Source: Golubevia sp. BC0850 (Eukaryota > Basidiomycota > Exobasidiomycetes > Golubeviales > Golubeviaceae). From it: a stretch of 64,000 nucleotides of DNA. Below are positions 33,501-46,033 of this stretch, in pieces (positions within the stretch are counted from its first letter, which is position 1; each line of letters starts with the position of its first letter). The stretch spans positions 124,001-188,000 of the forward strand of contig JAAVVG010000030.1 in the NCBI GenBank assembly GCA_012976225.1. The letters run 5' to 3'. Made by a program: the position numbers and the translations under genes. The notes under the pieces are model-generated. The model did no database searches, had not been told where the DNA came from, and saw nothing but the letters and a program-made list of their open reading frames with translations.

Positions 33501-35801
33501 TTGGTGGTGAGAAGAGATTGAAGTTCCGGGAGATCCACCATTGTTAGAAGCTCTAACGCTTGCAGCGAAAGGAGAGTCTCTATCATGAGTAGTTGGGATT
33601 CCGAAAGGGTCTAACATGTCTAATCCAGCAGCTTCCAACCTTCTAGCTAGAGTCGGGTAAGGTCCATCTCCAAGTCCAGTCAACATGTCTTGAGGAAGTC
33701 CATTCAGCTTGGCTTGTTGAGTTTGAGTGGCATGGATGGCGTATCCGGTCGATCCCTGTCTTGACCTCATACCAGGGTTCGGACTTCCACCAGGAGATAG
33801 CTCCGCGTTTCCGAATCGAGGAGAGGTAGGAGCTGAACCGGCGTTGGGATTGCTAGTCATTGGGGTTAAGAATCCACTATGACTTGGAGAAGAGATGAGA
33901 TTGGTTTGAGAAACGCTTCCATTCGGCATGTTCATTCCAACAGCGTAAGGAGCTACTTCTGGACCTCCCCAAGAGTAAGCATTGTTTCCTTTCCTATTTC
34001 CAACAGTCAAACCTTCCGAAGGAGTCCTGGTACCAGCAGGTGATTGAGTTCCATTCTGCAGTTGTTGATTTTGACCTGCAGCAGCTGCGAAAGAAGCGTA
34101 AGGGTATTCGTTTCCAACTAGAGCTTGAGCTGCCAATTCACTTGCGACAAGATGTAGTTCTCTAGTATCCCTATACTTCCGTCTTCCAAGAGTTCCACCA
34201 GGAGTAGTAGTTCCACCGAAGTCATCTGCGTTCTCTTGAGTAGTTGGCAGAGCAGCGCTCTTGGCACTCTCACTAGGAGTTCTACTTCTAGATCCTTTCT
34301 TCTCACTTTTCCCTCCTCCACTCTTGACGCTTTCACCGTCTGAGTTCTTTCCCTTTCCTTTCTTTGCACTGTTCTTGAGATCCTCTTCGAAATTAGTTGA
34401 GCTCTTTCTGAATCCACCTAAGAAAGATTTCCTCTTTGAACCACCTTTAATGCTTGGAGCTGGAGAAGGGGAGAGAGAGTGAGATCTCGACTCTGAACCT
34501 CCAATAGGAGGAGAAGGAGAAGCGGCAGAAGGACGTAGAGAAGAAGAAGCATCTGTTGACGTCTTATAATTTGAAGTGGTATGAGAAGTGACGCTGGCAG
34601 AAGGTTCCTTTCCAACTTGAGATCCAGAAGGTTGAGAAACGTCTCCCTTGGCCGACCGTCTAGCAGCTTCCAAAACTCTCTGAGCTGCCTCAGCTAACAC
34701 GCCATTAGGAGCGTTAGAAGGGAAAGCTTCAGAAGAAGTAGAGGGTGGAGAAGTTCCTCTAGAAGCGTTAGGGTTGTAAGGTGGCATGATCATCCCAGGT
34801 TGATTTCCAGTAGCTCTTGGGCTTGTAGGACTCGAGATATGAGAACCCATTCCAATGCTATTCCTTTGGTCTCTGGCGAGCTGATCTTGTTTCTGTCGAT
34901 TCCTGGCTTCCTCTTCTTGAAGTTTCATTCGGTAGTTTCCAGCAAAGATTGGATCTCCAACTCCAACTGAACTTCTTTGGGCGAAGGCTTTGGCTGCTGC
35001 TGTAGATCCTTGAGCTAACATCTCTTCGTCTTGTTTCCTCTTGACTTGTTCTTCTTCTTCCAGCCTTTTAGCTTCGATTTCATCGGCGTGAAGAGTGGAT
35101 TGCATGAAAGGTTCATCGTCTTGAGCGAGAGCATCCCATTTCTTTAGAGGAGCGAGGGAAAGGGAAGAGAAGGGTCAGCACTTGGCACTCAAAGTTGGAT
35201 TCCACCTTCATTTCTTGGAATAAATTCCAGACAAATGCAACTCAACATCTATGCCCTCTCAAGATAGGAGGGAAGAGCCACTTTCATCCTCGCGGGCCTT
35301 GGCGGTCGCTGATGGAAATAGAGCTCGACCCTCTTCCACCTCTCAAAAGAATGCCCAAGACCTAGAGTAAAGCTAGAAACGACTACTCACGACAGCAGAT
35401 TTGTACTTTGAATTTGATCTAGCCAGAGCAGCGATATCAGCCTTTGGAGAAGTGGGAGATCCGGAGCCATCCTCCCCACCGCTCTTTGGCTTCCTCAAAG
35501 ACCTAGACCTACTTATACTACCTTTGCCTTTTAAAGAGGTAGGAGAAGTGTTGATAGATAAATCTTCATTGCCACCGATTGAAGAGCTGATAGAATCCTT
35601 TGGGTTGTGAGATGAAACTTTGGATGCGATCTTGGACAGAATGCTGGTTGAATTGGTTCGGCTGGTTCTTTTGGAGATTGAAGAATTTGAGATGGTTGGT
35701 TTAATGGGAGAAGTTGGAGAACCATTGGAGTTGAAATCTCTTGCAGGTTCTGGTTTGAAGGAATCTGAAATTGAGACTGTTGAGTCTGGTTGAGTTGACA
35801 T
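30565..35801 (-). CDS. Giant Ser/Pro/Gln/Asn-rich, largely disordered protein
   Basis: I do not recognise a catalytic domain. Three exons: 35801-35391, 35141-31095 and 30981-30565; all lengths are multiples of three, giving 1,624 residues. The N-terminal 140 residues are Ser-rich with SRSRSLRKPKSG. A predicted coiled coil follows (DEIEAKRLEEEEQVKRKQDE and KLQEEEARNRQKQDQLARDQ). The rest is Ser/Pro/Gly/Asn-rich, with many SPxSP sites, a Gln-Pro-rich block around PQSQAQPQALPQ, and short basic islands such as KRKSFLGGFRKSS and RFSKFVRSFTGSNDK. The repeated basic-aromatic islands (also RFSFFGKKRDG) look like short membrane- or partner-binding motifs in a disordered scaffold. That reading is inference. 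Confidence 0.72.
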
Positions 35802-36675
35802 GATTCAAGATATTGGTTGGCAGCGAGCGAGGAAAAGGAGAGGAAGGGGGCGGATGAGATTAGATAAGAGGGAGAGTTGAAGAAAGGATTTGATTCAAGT
35901 AGAAGCGAAAGTGATTGTAGTAGAATTCAAACTTGAAAGAATTGAATTAGATGAAGGAGGAATCGAATTGAATGGAATTGGATGTTGGGTTGATGATTGG
36001 AAGCCTGTGACTGAAGCTACTCTTCTCTACTCCTCCCTTACTTGACTGATCCAAATCGATTCTGATGAATCCTATTCAGATTTGAATCCTATCTTGAAAC
36101 TTGAAAGTAAAATGAAGAACAGGGATAGGATTCGGTGAGGCAGTGAGGTGATGGTTTCGAGGTCGCAAGAATTTCCAAGGCCCAAGGGATTTGAAGGCAA
36201 AGCCTCATCTATTTTCGAGTCAGCTCACTCACTTTTCTTCTTTTCTTTTTCACTCCTTTTCGGGTTCAAATCCAGATTTCACTCCTTTTCGGGTTCAAAT
36301 CCAGATTCGATCCTTACCTAGAGTATCTACAGAACAAAGAATCTCAGCAGAAAGTCCATAGGGTTTCCTCTATCCTCCATCCTCCCTCTCTTCCATCTCC
36401 CCTCCCCCCCCCCCTCTTCCTCTCACAGCGCCCAAGAACTTCTAGAAAAGAAACCTCATTGAATGGATTTGAGAAAATTCTTCTCTTCCCTTCTTGCAGA
36501 GGAGATCGCCCGACGGGAGAATTGGACCCTTTGCCACCTTCCTTCAATTCCTCCTGTTCGGTTCTTTCCGTTCGACAAAGGTGGGCTCTTGACAATGTGC
36601 AATTGAAAATTAAGATTAGTGGTACAGAATGATATAGAATATGTAGAACCAAATAAAAACATAAGAAGCAATCTC
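35802..36675. other. Intergenic
   Basis: Promoter of the giant disordered protein and 3' flank of TSR3. It contains the 29-bp tandem duplication listed separately and a C-run at 36400-36413. No gene supported. Confidence 0.45.
36249..36306. repeat. Perfect 29-bp tandem duplication
   Basis: Two identical 29-base units at 36249-36277 and 36278-36306. Each contains GGTTCAAATCC, which matches the pol III B-box consensus. No A box or tRNA fold is present upstream, so this is not a tRNA gene. Confidence 0.9.
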
Positions 36676-38345
36676 TCAATCCACAACCCTGACCACCTTG
36701 CCCATCCTCTTCGCCAGTTCCAACTCTTCCTCGCCCTCATCACCCCCCTTTCCGCTATCCAACTCATCATAATCATTTTCCTCACTGTTTCCTTCACCTT
36801 CATTCTCCTCCTCACTCCCGCCTCCCAAACCCTTCCTCTCCCTCTCTTCCCTTCGTTTAACTTTCATCTCTCTACCTTCATTCAAATAATCTTCCCCAGC
36901 CTTGATCATCTCTCCAGAATCTTTACAGCTCGAATATCGATTCAGTAGATCTTGATTTAAAGGAATGAAAGCATGTCCATATCCGAATCTTGAGAGTAAG
37001 GATTTAGCGGGTGAAGGATGAGATAGAAGCAAGAAAGCTGAAACTATAGCCTCTACGCAATTGAGTTTGTTGGGACGACCGTGGTTAACTGGGTTTGAGG
37101 CTATCATTAAAGGGACTGGAGATGGGAGAAGGGAGGTCAGTAGGGGAAAGACGTTGGTGTTGAGACTTGAGATAAGAGGTCTTTTCGAGCTAGGTGAAGC
37201 AATAAGCCAGACCTGCGTTCGAACGAAAAGAAATCTTCAAGAAGACTCCTGATTGATGGCGATTTCTTGAAGGCGAGACTGATTAAAATGGAAGAACATT
37301 CACTCACGTAACCTTTCATTCGGACTTTTGATTTTTCCAAATGGAATCTCATCTAATCTAGCCCAACTACATTCGACTACTGCTACTCCATGTTCTTTGA
37401 GAATCGGTTCATCAGCTGGTGAAAGAGTCTTGGTAGCGTTGGGTCTGTGAGAAAAGTGAGGGCGAGTAAGGAAGGGTCGAGTGGAAAGGTTGGCAGGAAG
37501 AAAAGGTGTCAGTCCTCCTATGGCCAAACGATTCTTAGAACTTCAGAGTCAAGAATTATCAACTGTGAAAAGGTAGGAAAGGTAAAGAGATGAATCTAAA
37601 ACAAGAAGCTCAACTCACGTCAAGACGATTCCACGAAATCTCTGTCCGACTCTCAGTTCCTTGATCAAACCTAGTCTGGCTAATTTCTTTCCTGAGCATC
37701 TTTTCGGGTCGCAATGATTGAAATCCTGAGAATGAGAGCGGACAGAAGTGAGCCTCAACACTTCTTTCTTTCGTCTAGGATCTTAAAAAGGGATCACCTA
37801 TAGGAAGCTTGAACTCGATACTCACCCACATAGCCACCGGAACATCTATCTCTGTTCTTTCTGGCTCTTCTTCCCCTTCCTCTTCCTCCTCTGAGCTAGA
37901 GCCAGAGCCAGAGCCGGAGCCTGATGCAGTGACTACTTCATTCGAATCTTCGTCTGATCCTGATTCTTCTGAGGTTTCGTAGTCCAAGGGAGGATGTTTC
38001 AGGAGGTTCCATTTGATCAGTAGATGGTCCATAATCCAATGTAAAGTATTTCAAGAGGCGAGAGAGAGAGTATTGATCGAGAGTAACGTCGAAGCAGAGG
38101 AGTGAAGAAATTTTCGTATGATCAGTTCCGAGTCAAGAAGCTCTCCAACTCTTTGTCCGTCTGCACTGACCTGTATTCTGAGTTGGATCTTGATCTATAG
38201 CACTATCAGGTCTCCAACCATCTGTGAAAACCTGATTGTCATTCCTTGAAGTGTTGCCTCTGGAGCTACCTCGACTCCCTCTCCCTCTGCTACCTCTACC
38301 TCTTCCTCTACCTCCAGCATTCCTTTCCTTGTTCGGTTTTACCAT
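36676..38345 (-). CDS. TSR3: 18S rRNA aminocarboxypropyltransferase
   Basis: Tsr3 transfers the 3-amino-3-carboxypropyl group of SAM to the hypermodified pseudouridine of 18S rRNA, a late cytoplasmic step of 40S maturation. Five exons: 38345-38171, 37968-37826, 37725-37619, 37444-37308 and 37115-36676; 333 residues with phases consistent. An N-terminal RG-rich tract ([13 protein letters not shown]) and an acidic Ser/Glu tract precede the core. Signatures: [76 protein letters not shown], then [17 protein letters not shown]. The first donor is GTCAGT, rare in this window. The C-terminus is charged. Its start is 219 bases from the isocitrate lyase start on the other strand. Confidence 0.93.
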
Positions 38346-38564
38346 TTTAATGCTTTAGAGTGCTGTTGACTGATGAACGAGAGAAAGTATGACGTCTTTG
38401 AGGTTATTCCCATTAAAATCGAGCTGGCTGCTGGGTGAGAGTCGAGAGCGGATATAAATCCGGCTACTATCTGATGCCTGCCTGTGAAAGTACTTAAGAG
38501 ATCCTATCTTCTCCTTCTCTTTCTCTCCCAACCTTCTCCCTCCCATCTATCCATTCGATTTAAT
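38346..38564. promoter_or_regulatory. Divergent promoter, TSR3 / isocitrate lyase
   Basis: 219 bases separate the two start codons. No specific operator was identified. Isocitrate lyase is normally induced on acetate or fatty acids and repressed by glucose, while TSR3 is growth-related, so shared control would be unexpected. Confidence 0.45.
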
Positions 38565-40726
38565 ATGGGATTCAACGTTGAACAAGAAGATCAAATCTTC
38601 AAGCAAGAAGTCGAAGCTGTCAAACAATGGTGGAAGGTGAGTAACTGATAGCAAGATAGATACAGATACCCGAAACCTCCCTACTTCTTCTCGAACCCCC
38701 CCCCTCTTCCTGTTCTCTGCTGTTCTTCACTCTACCCTTCTCATTCTAGGCATTCATACTCACACTCGCCTCCCCTTCATCACACTCTGCCCTCTCCTCT
38801 GGACCCTCCTCCCCGCACCCTTCTTCCCACCCCTCTCCCAGTCACCTCGTTTTGCTAAGACCAAGCGTCCTTACACTGCTGAACAAGTCGTCTCAAAGAG
38901 AGGAACTATTCAACCAGTCTACCCTTCCAACGACCAAGGAAAGAAGCTATGGAAAACCTTGACTGCTCACGCTGCCAAAGGAACTACTTCTCACACCTAT
39001 GGAGCTTTGGATCCAGTTCAAGTCACTCAAATGGCAAAGTACCTAGAGACCGTCTACGTTTCCGGTTGGCAATCCAGTTCAACTGCTTCATCTACCAATG
39101 AACCAGGTCCAGATCTTGCTGGTGAGTCTCAGTGATGTAGGGAGAGATTGGCATTCGGTAGGAGCGGGAATCAAGTTGAGCGAGCGGGGATGGAAGTGGA
39201 GTAGGCTTGATTGAGGAGAGTGCCTTCTCATTTACTCTTGGAGAGTAAAGAAATATGAAAGAGAGGTTCTTTCGAGCTCTTGGATCGCATTCAATTGAAG
39301 CATCGACCTCCTATCATCCCTCCCTTAGCAACACCTCTGACTATTCCTCTCCTCCCCTCTTTCTCCTCTCAGATTACCCATACAACACTGTCCCAAACAA
39401 GGTCGAACATCTCTTCATGGCTCAACTCTTCCACGATCGTAAGCAGCGTGAATCTCGTACCGGACTATCGCCAGCTGATCGTAAGAAGACTCCTTACGTC
39501 GACTACCTTCGTCCAATCGTAGCTGATGCTGACACTGGTCATGGTGGTCTCACTGCCGTCATGAAGCTAACCAAGCTCTTCGTCGAAAAGGGAGCTGCCG
39601 GAATCCATATCGAAGATCAAGCTCCAGGAACAAAGAAGTGTGGACATATGGCCGGAAAGGTTCTCGTCCCAATCTCAGAACACATCAATCGTCTAATCGC
39701 CATTCGTCTTCAATACGATATCATGGGAGTTGAGAACTTAGTAGTAGCTCGTACCGATTCTGAAGCTGCCACCCTAATCACTACCAACGTAGATGAACGT
39801 GATCACTCTTTCATTCTAGGAACTACCAACAAATCTTTAGAACCTTTAGTTGATGTTATGAACAAGGCTGAAAGGGAAGGAAAGACTGGAGATGCTCTTC
39901 AAGCTGTAGAGGATCAATGGACTAAAGCTGCTGGTTTAAAACTTTACACTACTGCCGTCTGTGAGGAATTAAAGAAGAAGGGAGGAAATGTCGAAGCTTT
40001 CATGTCTGAAGCTCATCACTCTTCTCACAACAAGGCTAAGGCTGTTGCTAAGAAGCATGGAATCGAAGTTCACTGGGATTGGGATGCTCCAAGAACTAGA
40101 GAAGGTTACTACCAATACCAAGGAGGTACTCAATGTGCTATCAATCGTGCTATCGCCTTCGCTCCTCACACCGATTTGATTTGGATGGAAACTAAATCTC
40201 CAATTCTAGCTCAAGCAAAGGAATTCTCTGAAGGTGTTAGAAAGGCTGTTCCAGGTCAATGGTTAGCTTACAATTTATCTCCTTCCTTCAACTGGGATGC
40301 TGCTAACATGACGGAACAGCAAATGAAGTCTTACGTTTGGGATCTTGGAAAGTTGGGTTTCGTTTGGCAATTCATCACTCTTGCAGGTCTTCATTCGAAT
40401 GCTTACATTTCTGATCAATTCGCTAAGGCTTTCTCAACTGAAGGTATGAAGGCTTATGTTGAAGTTATTCAGAGAAAGGAAAGAGATATCGGTTGTGATG
40501 TGAGTACCAAAAATTCTTTGACTTCTCCCTTTCTTTGCTTTCCAGCTCATTACTGACTCTCACTTCTCTCTTCCTTCTGCTGTTACATTTACAGGTTCTA
40601 ACTCATCAGAAATGGTCAGGTGCCGAATATGTCGATAACCTGCTCAAGACTGTCACTGGTGGAGTTTCGTCGACCGCAGCTATGGGAGCTGGTGTTACTG
40701 AATCTCAATTCGGAGCTAAGCATTAA
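38565..40726 (+). CDS. ICL1: Isocitrate lyase
   Basis: Cleaves isocitrate to glyoxylate and succinate in the glyoxylate cycle, usually peroxisomal in fungi. Four exons: 38565-38636, 38842-39121, 39373-40499 and 40595-40726; 536 residues, the family length. Signatures: [49 protein letters not shown], the catalytic [25 protein letters not shown], and [11 protein letters not shown]. The last exon encodes [15 protein letters not shown] and ends QFGAKH. The terminal AKH is a weak PTS1-like tripeptide, so peroxisomal import is possible but not certain. The first 24 residues are on a separate small exon. Confidence 0.96.
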
Positions 40727-41409
40727 AGTGATGGGATTTCGGAAAGGAAATGTCAAAACAAAACTTCTGTCAATTAAATCAAACTTAGCTTGCATTCAGT
40801 AATTCAATCACCAAACCGCGTTATCGTTTCTCTCGTCTCTCTTTCGTTTGGTATCTTCCTTCTTCTTCTTTTTGGGTCTTGTTCTTTTTTCTTTCCTTCT
40901 AGTGTAATTCCTTTTATTATCTTCAACCAACACTCCAAAATCAAAGAACCTTTTTACCGAAATGATCGTTTGCGAATGTCGCCCTTCTGGTTCTCTTTGT
41001 CTTCTGGTTGGTTTCTCCCTTTGGAACCTAGCTTCTTGAATCGACAAGGGCACAGAATTGGCAAAGGACAATAGGGACCAAGTAGGAAATTGGGGCAAGG
41101 TGAAGCATGTTAAAAGAAGTATCGATCGTTGCAAATGTTGGAGCTACCTCATTCGGATCTCCTATTGATTCTTGACCTCATGTCCTCACTTACGGGTATG
41201 GGAGAAAGGAAGAGTGTGGAAGAATTCCGCGAAGAGAATTCTTGCACGCCCCATGCATTCCGAACCGAGATCGAGCTTTGCATCGACTTTCCTACGTTCC
41301 ATATGGAAAAGCGATTTGAATTTCGGGACTTTCGTTCGAAGTACTAATCAGTAAGACAGACAGGAGGACGAGGGTCGAACATTGTAGCCATCAAACAAAG
41401 CCTAAAGAT
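40727..41409. other. Intergenic between convergent genes
   Basis: 3' regions of isocitrate lyase and the EOS1-like gene. T-rich tracts near 40860-40900 could be polyadenylation-related. No gene supported. Confidence 0.45.
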
Positions 41410-44400
41410 TTATTGTAACAACAGTAAAACGAGCATCGTAAGGTATCCCAACACGCAGATGGGCAACACATTTCTTCGGACAGCCACATCCCAATGGAAA
41501 ACCCTTCTACTTCGAATCCTAGTCCCCAGTCTCCCACCGCGACCATCCACCTCCCCTTCCAACCTCCTTCTCCTCAACAGTCTCTTAGCTCTGATTCTTC
41601 TGTTTCTTCGATTTGAAAAGCTATCTTGATCTTGAGAACTACTTTGAACATCAGTTGCGTCTTCAGTGTCTAAATCTGTGGCAGAAGTGAGAGGATCTAA
41701 TTCTTCTGTCGAGTCCAAATCGAGGTCTCCATCCGAGGTCAAGCTTAATTCTCCTTCCAATTCTAGTTCTTCTTCCTCAGCAGGTACTCCACCGATTACT
41801 GCTCTCAAAAGCCTTACGCCCCTTCTTCTATTCGAGTTGAGAATGAAGCCATTCGTCCTTCCACCTTCTTTGAGAGTCTTTTCTCTCTCATTACCACTAA
41901 CTTCCGTCTTAGTTTCCCAATCTTCGTCTCTACTTTCCCATCTCCCCAAGCTGTAGCTCCGTTCTCTTCCTTCTCTGGCTTTTCGACCTTGCCTCCTTGC
42001 AGGTGCGTCGGCGATGTTTGAAGTTAGCCAACGGGCGATGATGTCGCTCAGAGCTGTCGTCGTAGCAATGATCACCCATGCTAGAACTGGTCGATTAGGT
42101 CCACAGATGAACAAAGTCAAGCGAACCAGAGGCCAACAGATAGCTTGAAGAGCTGCCAGCCTGATGAGAGAAGGGAGAAGAGTGTAGTAGAGGAGCCAAC
42201 GACGCAGAAGCAAAGTCGTGAATGAAAGAGCGTAGAGAGAAGTTGAGATACTCTGAACATAAAGAGAGAAAAGAGCAAGGGGTCAGATACAGAAGTTTCA
42301 AGTAATTAGACTTTTGCTCTCTTTCTGTTCACTCACCCAAAGACTGGCAATAGCAAACTCCAAAGCAGAAGGGTCGTTCCAAGGTTTGCCTTCCTCTGCA
42401 GATCCAACAACGCTCCCCACTATCGATGCAATCCCCATCTCATCCGGAACCAAAGATGCTCTACCAAGTCTTCCTTCTTCCCAGGCGATGGTGATCGAGT
42501 TCCGAAGCAGCCAGAACGTTCCGATGCATCCTGGAACCACGGCCAGTAGACGCAAGGGATAGAGGAGCACTCGAAGAGGTGACTTTGGGTAGAATCGACG
42601 AAAAGAGCTGTTGGAAGGAAGCTGAAGTAAAGGAAACAAAGAGAGGGGTGAATGATCAGCTTGATTTCTTCACCTACCGAAGAAGACCGATCGTACTCAC
42701 CAGAGTTCTGCCTTTCGAGATGTGTGAATGATCCTGTTGCTCCTCCAGGATCTCCGTCATTCCACCTGATCCTCTCGTCCCTTCCACCTCAGTCTCTCCT
42801 TCAGCTTCTCCTTCAGTCTCAGTCCATCCACTCGAAGCTACAGCTCTCGATCCTCCTCTCCAATTCAGCAAAGCTTCAGCAGCTTCCAGAGCCGTCGAGT
42901 TTCCTACCGGAGAGACAACCGAATTCGGATGAATCCGAGAGCTGGAGGTTGAGGTGAAATGGTTACTGACTTCTTCCGCGTCAACCAAAGGTCCTTCGGA
43001 GCTCTCACTGCTGTCGAGAGCTGGTCTTTGAAACGTTTCTTCTAAGTTGCACTGAGGAGGGTTCGTGTTGATGGATTGATTTATGGTGGTTGAAGATCTT
43101 CGTTGGAATGAGAACAGTGGTATTTCAGCAGAACCGTCGTGAGTTGCAGCTCTCCTTCGTCTGCCGTTGATTAAGTTGGAGCTTGCATTAGAAGTTGGAA
43201 TACAGTTTTGAGCATTCGGACTTGAGACGATGGAGTTGTGAGAAGACCAGGTATTGACAGAGGAATTAGTCCCAGGAACCAACTCGTCTTCGGTCGAGCT
43301 TGAATTATTAGAGATAGAAGTCAGTCCTAGTCCCAAGCCGAATCCACCAACAGTTAAATTTCCTAAAGAATCACTTCTTCTCCTCGTTCGAGATGAAGAG
43401 ATCGCATTCGGCGCTCTTGCTGACCCAATTTGAGTCTGGCTGTGAGCATGAGGTGCCGGAGATGTTCTTCTGGAAGTAGAAGCCGAAGCTATGATTCTCG
43501 AATCTCTCCCTCTTTCTCTATCACCTCTTGTTCTTCTTCTAGAAGATCCTTGTCCTGAGATATGGAAAGGATAATTAACGTTACTGCTGTTATTGTTACT
43601 ACTGTTGCTGTTAAGATTGGAAGATACTTGCGGCGACTGATTAATAATTGGGCTACGTCTTGAGGACAGAGGTATAGCTGAAGGGCTGGTAGAGAAGACA
43701 GAGTTCGGCTGGAGAGGAGACGACGAGGTGGGGTTCCAATCCTCTTCTGCGTCTGAGTTCTGAGCAGTAGGTGGCGCTGTCGAAGCTCTGACTGAACCTC
43801 GTATTTGAGATGGATTAGTTGAACGACCTGGACTGACTCTCCTGGAAGTTGACAGAGATTGACCTATCGGCCAAGCAGAACTGCCAGGAGTAGAGGACAT
43901 TGATAATAGATTTGAAGTTGAGGTTGAGGCAGAGGTAGAGGGTTCGTAAGGAGGCGGAGCATCTGAGATGCCACCTTCATCCGCACTTTGAAAGCCTAGA
44001 GAAACGTTGAGTTGAGGTGAAGATCTTGAATTTAGAGGTGAGTAGGAAGTGAGAGGTCTGATTGCTGTTCGACTCAGAGGTAAACTTGCGTTAGAATTGG
44101 AGGTGGAACTGAGTTCGGTTGCTGGTGCAGAGGCCACACTCGAGACTGAACGTTGATGATGAGAGTTCGGATTAGCTAGTGATGAGGTGCTGGAAGAGAA
44201 ACCCCTGGATAGGTTGAAGTGGTTGAAGTGACTGTTGGAGTCAAGACTCCTAGAAAGAGACAGAGCGCTTGATTCGTCGAGGTAGGGATGTTGGGGCGTG
44301 CTTGTTCCCGTGCTACTTCCTTCTCGGAGGCTCTGCCTGGAGCCTGTCCTTTCTATCGCGGAGACTCCAGAGATTCCAGACTGAGAATTGTTATCTCGGG

Positions 44401-45076
44401 AGCTTGGTTTGGAGGTTGGAGTGAACCCTGAACCTTGAAGATTCCAAGTCGCTCGGCTTCGCCGGTTGCTGAGATTGTGACTAGAGTTGATCGAAGGATC
44501 CATATCGATAGATGTTCTAGGGCTTTGAGAGAGAGGTGTGATTCTGATACGAGGACTGCTTGGAGCTGATCTGGAGGATCGATTGGAAGAGGTCGAGGAG
44601 GAAGAGATGGTTCGCTCATTGCTGGGTCTAGAGGGGATCGGTCTGACCTGTTGGTCAAACGCATAGCCTTCGTCATTGGAAGTTGAAGTGTTTGGAGAAG
44701 GTGAGTTGGAGGCGGTTGAAGAAGAAGTGGCAGCAGTAGAGTTGGAGATTGAGGAGGGTGGAAGCTGAATGAAAGATGGTGCAGCACTCGACTCTATAGA
44801 TTGACTCGATGAACTAGAGCTGTTGGGATTTCTTGAAATAGTAGAAGAGCTCTTCCTTCCATCTCGTTCTGCATGATTGTCCATCCTTTCAGAGGATGAG
44901 GTCGCTACCCGATCACCTTGATCCTGACTGTCCTCCTCTTGCTGCCCATTAACTCTGTTCTCACCTCTCCCACCTGTTTCTATCCTAACATCTGATTCTG
45001 AAGTTGTTGAAAGGTTGTTTGAGCTACTGCTCATTCCATCCCTGTGTCCACTTCCCTCCCCTCTGTGTTCTACCAA
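41410..45076 (-). CDS. EOS1-like multi-spanning membrane protein with a long disordered N-terminus
   Basis: Eos1 is an ER membrane protein linked to N-glycosylation and oxidative-stress tolerance in yeast. Three exons: 45076-42701, 42621-42337 and 42252-41410; all multiples of three, 1,167 residues. The first 790 residues are Ser/Asn/Thr-rich and disordered. The C-terminal third has membrane segments: RVLLYPLRLLAVVPGCIGTF, then LYALSFTTLLLRRWLLYYTL, then ICWPLVRLTLFICG, then RPVLAWVIIATTTALSDIIA followed by RWLTSNI, and a terminal VLPICVLGYLTMLVLLLLQ. The arrangement and the WLTSNI ending recall EOS1, but I could not align it, so the family call is tentative. The length is several times that of yeast Eos1. 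Confidence 0.55.
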
Positions 45077-46033
45077 AGCAGTGGTTCAACTTCCTTTGTC
45101 TGAGGTCTTGCTGTCTCGCCTCCTTCCGTCGCTAATCGAGATCGCCTATTGAAGAGAAAAGGAATGATCGTGTCTTGATTTGCGAAATGATTGAGGCAAC
45201 TCTGTGAAAGAAAGAAAGAATGTTGACATTCGGAATGAAGATCTCAACTTATTTTCAATTCTCCCTCCGTCACAGGCCTCATCGGAGTGCAAAAGACAGC
45301 CATAGAAGACCTGACACCTGGTTCCGTTCCCTACTTTTCTAACTCCTCCTTTTTTTTCTGTAAAACATTTGGCTTGTGCTATTCTGGCTTGCTGGAGAAC
45401 GCATAGGTGAGTGCTCCCCCCTTTTTTTTTCATGAACTGCACGACCCTCTTCTATGGGCGAGCTTCACGTTGTAGTGTATCTTAACGAAGTATCAGACTG
45501 ATTGATTCAAAGATTGCTCTATTCAAGTGTTGAGAGGTGAACTCTGTAGAGCGAACGGAATGTTGTCCAAAAACGGACGAGAAGCCAATAAAATGCATCT
45601 TGCTTCTTGACTTTGCCATCGATTCGGAAGTTGAGATCAAAATTGCCATCAAAGGTCAGGTTAGTAACCTTGATCATAATCCAGATTCAGGATTTTCAAT
45701 TGCTTGGTTCTTGCACTTGACCTTTTCTCTTGTTTCCATCTTCCACTTGCAGCCTCTCTTGGATAATTGCATTCCTCTGTTTCTTCCTAGACTCTACCTT
45801 CATTTATCAAGTCAAGGTGAGTTCAATCGGTAAAGTATTTTTGCTCTGCATACTTTGCAATCAGGTTCCTTCAAGCTCATCGTGATCTGACTTTGGTCCT
45901 TTCATTCACTTCACCTTCTCCACTCGACTTGCTGACTTACTGACTACTGGCTTGCTTCATTCCATATATTACCTCAATCCTCCTTCAGTCCCACTTTCAT
46001 CCAGCCTCTTATTCCTCCACCCTTTTTTTCAAA
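45077..46033. other. Intergenic between divergent genes
   Basis: Promoter space for the EOS1-like gene (minus) and the interrupted F-box gene (plus). T-runs lie at 45350-45357 and 45421-45430. Short frames are not supported. Confidence 0.45.
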
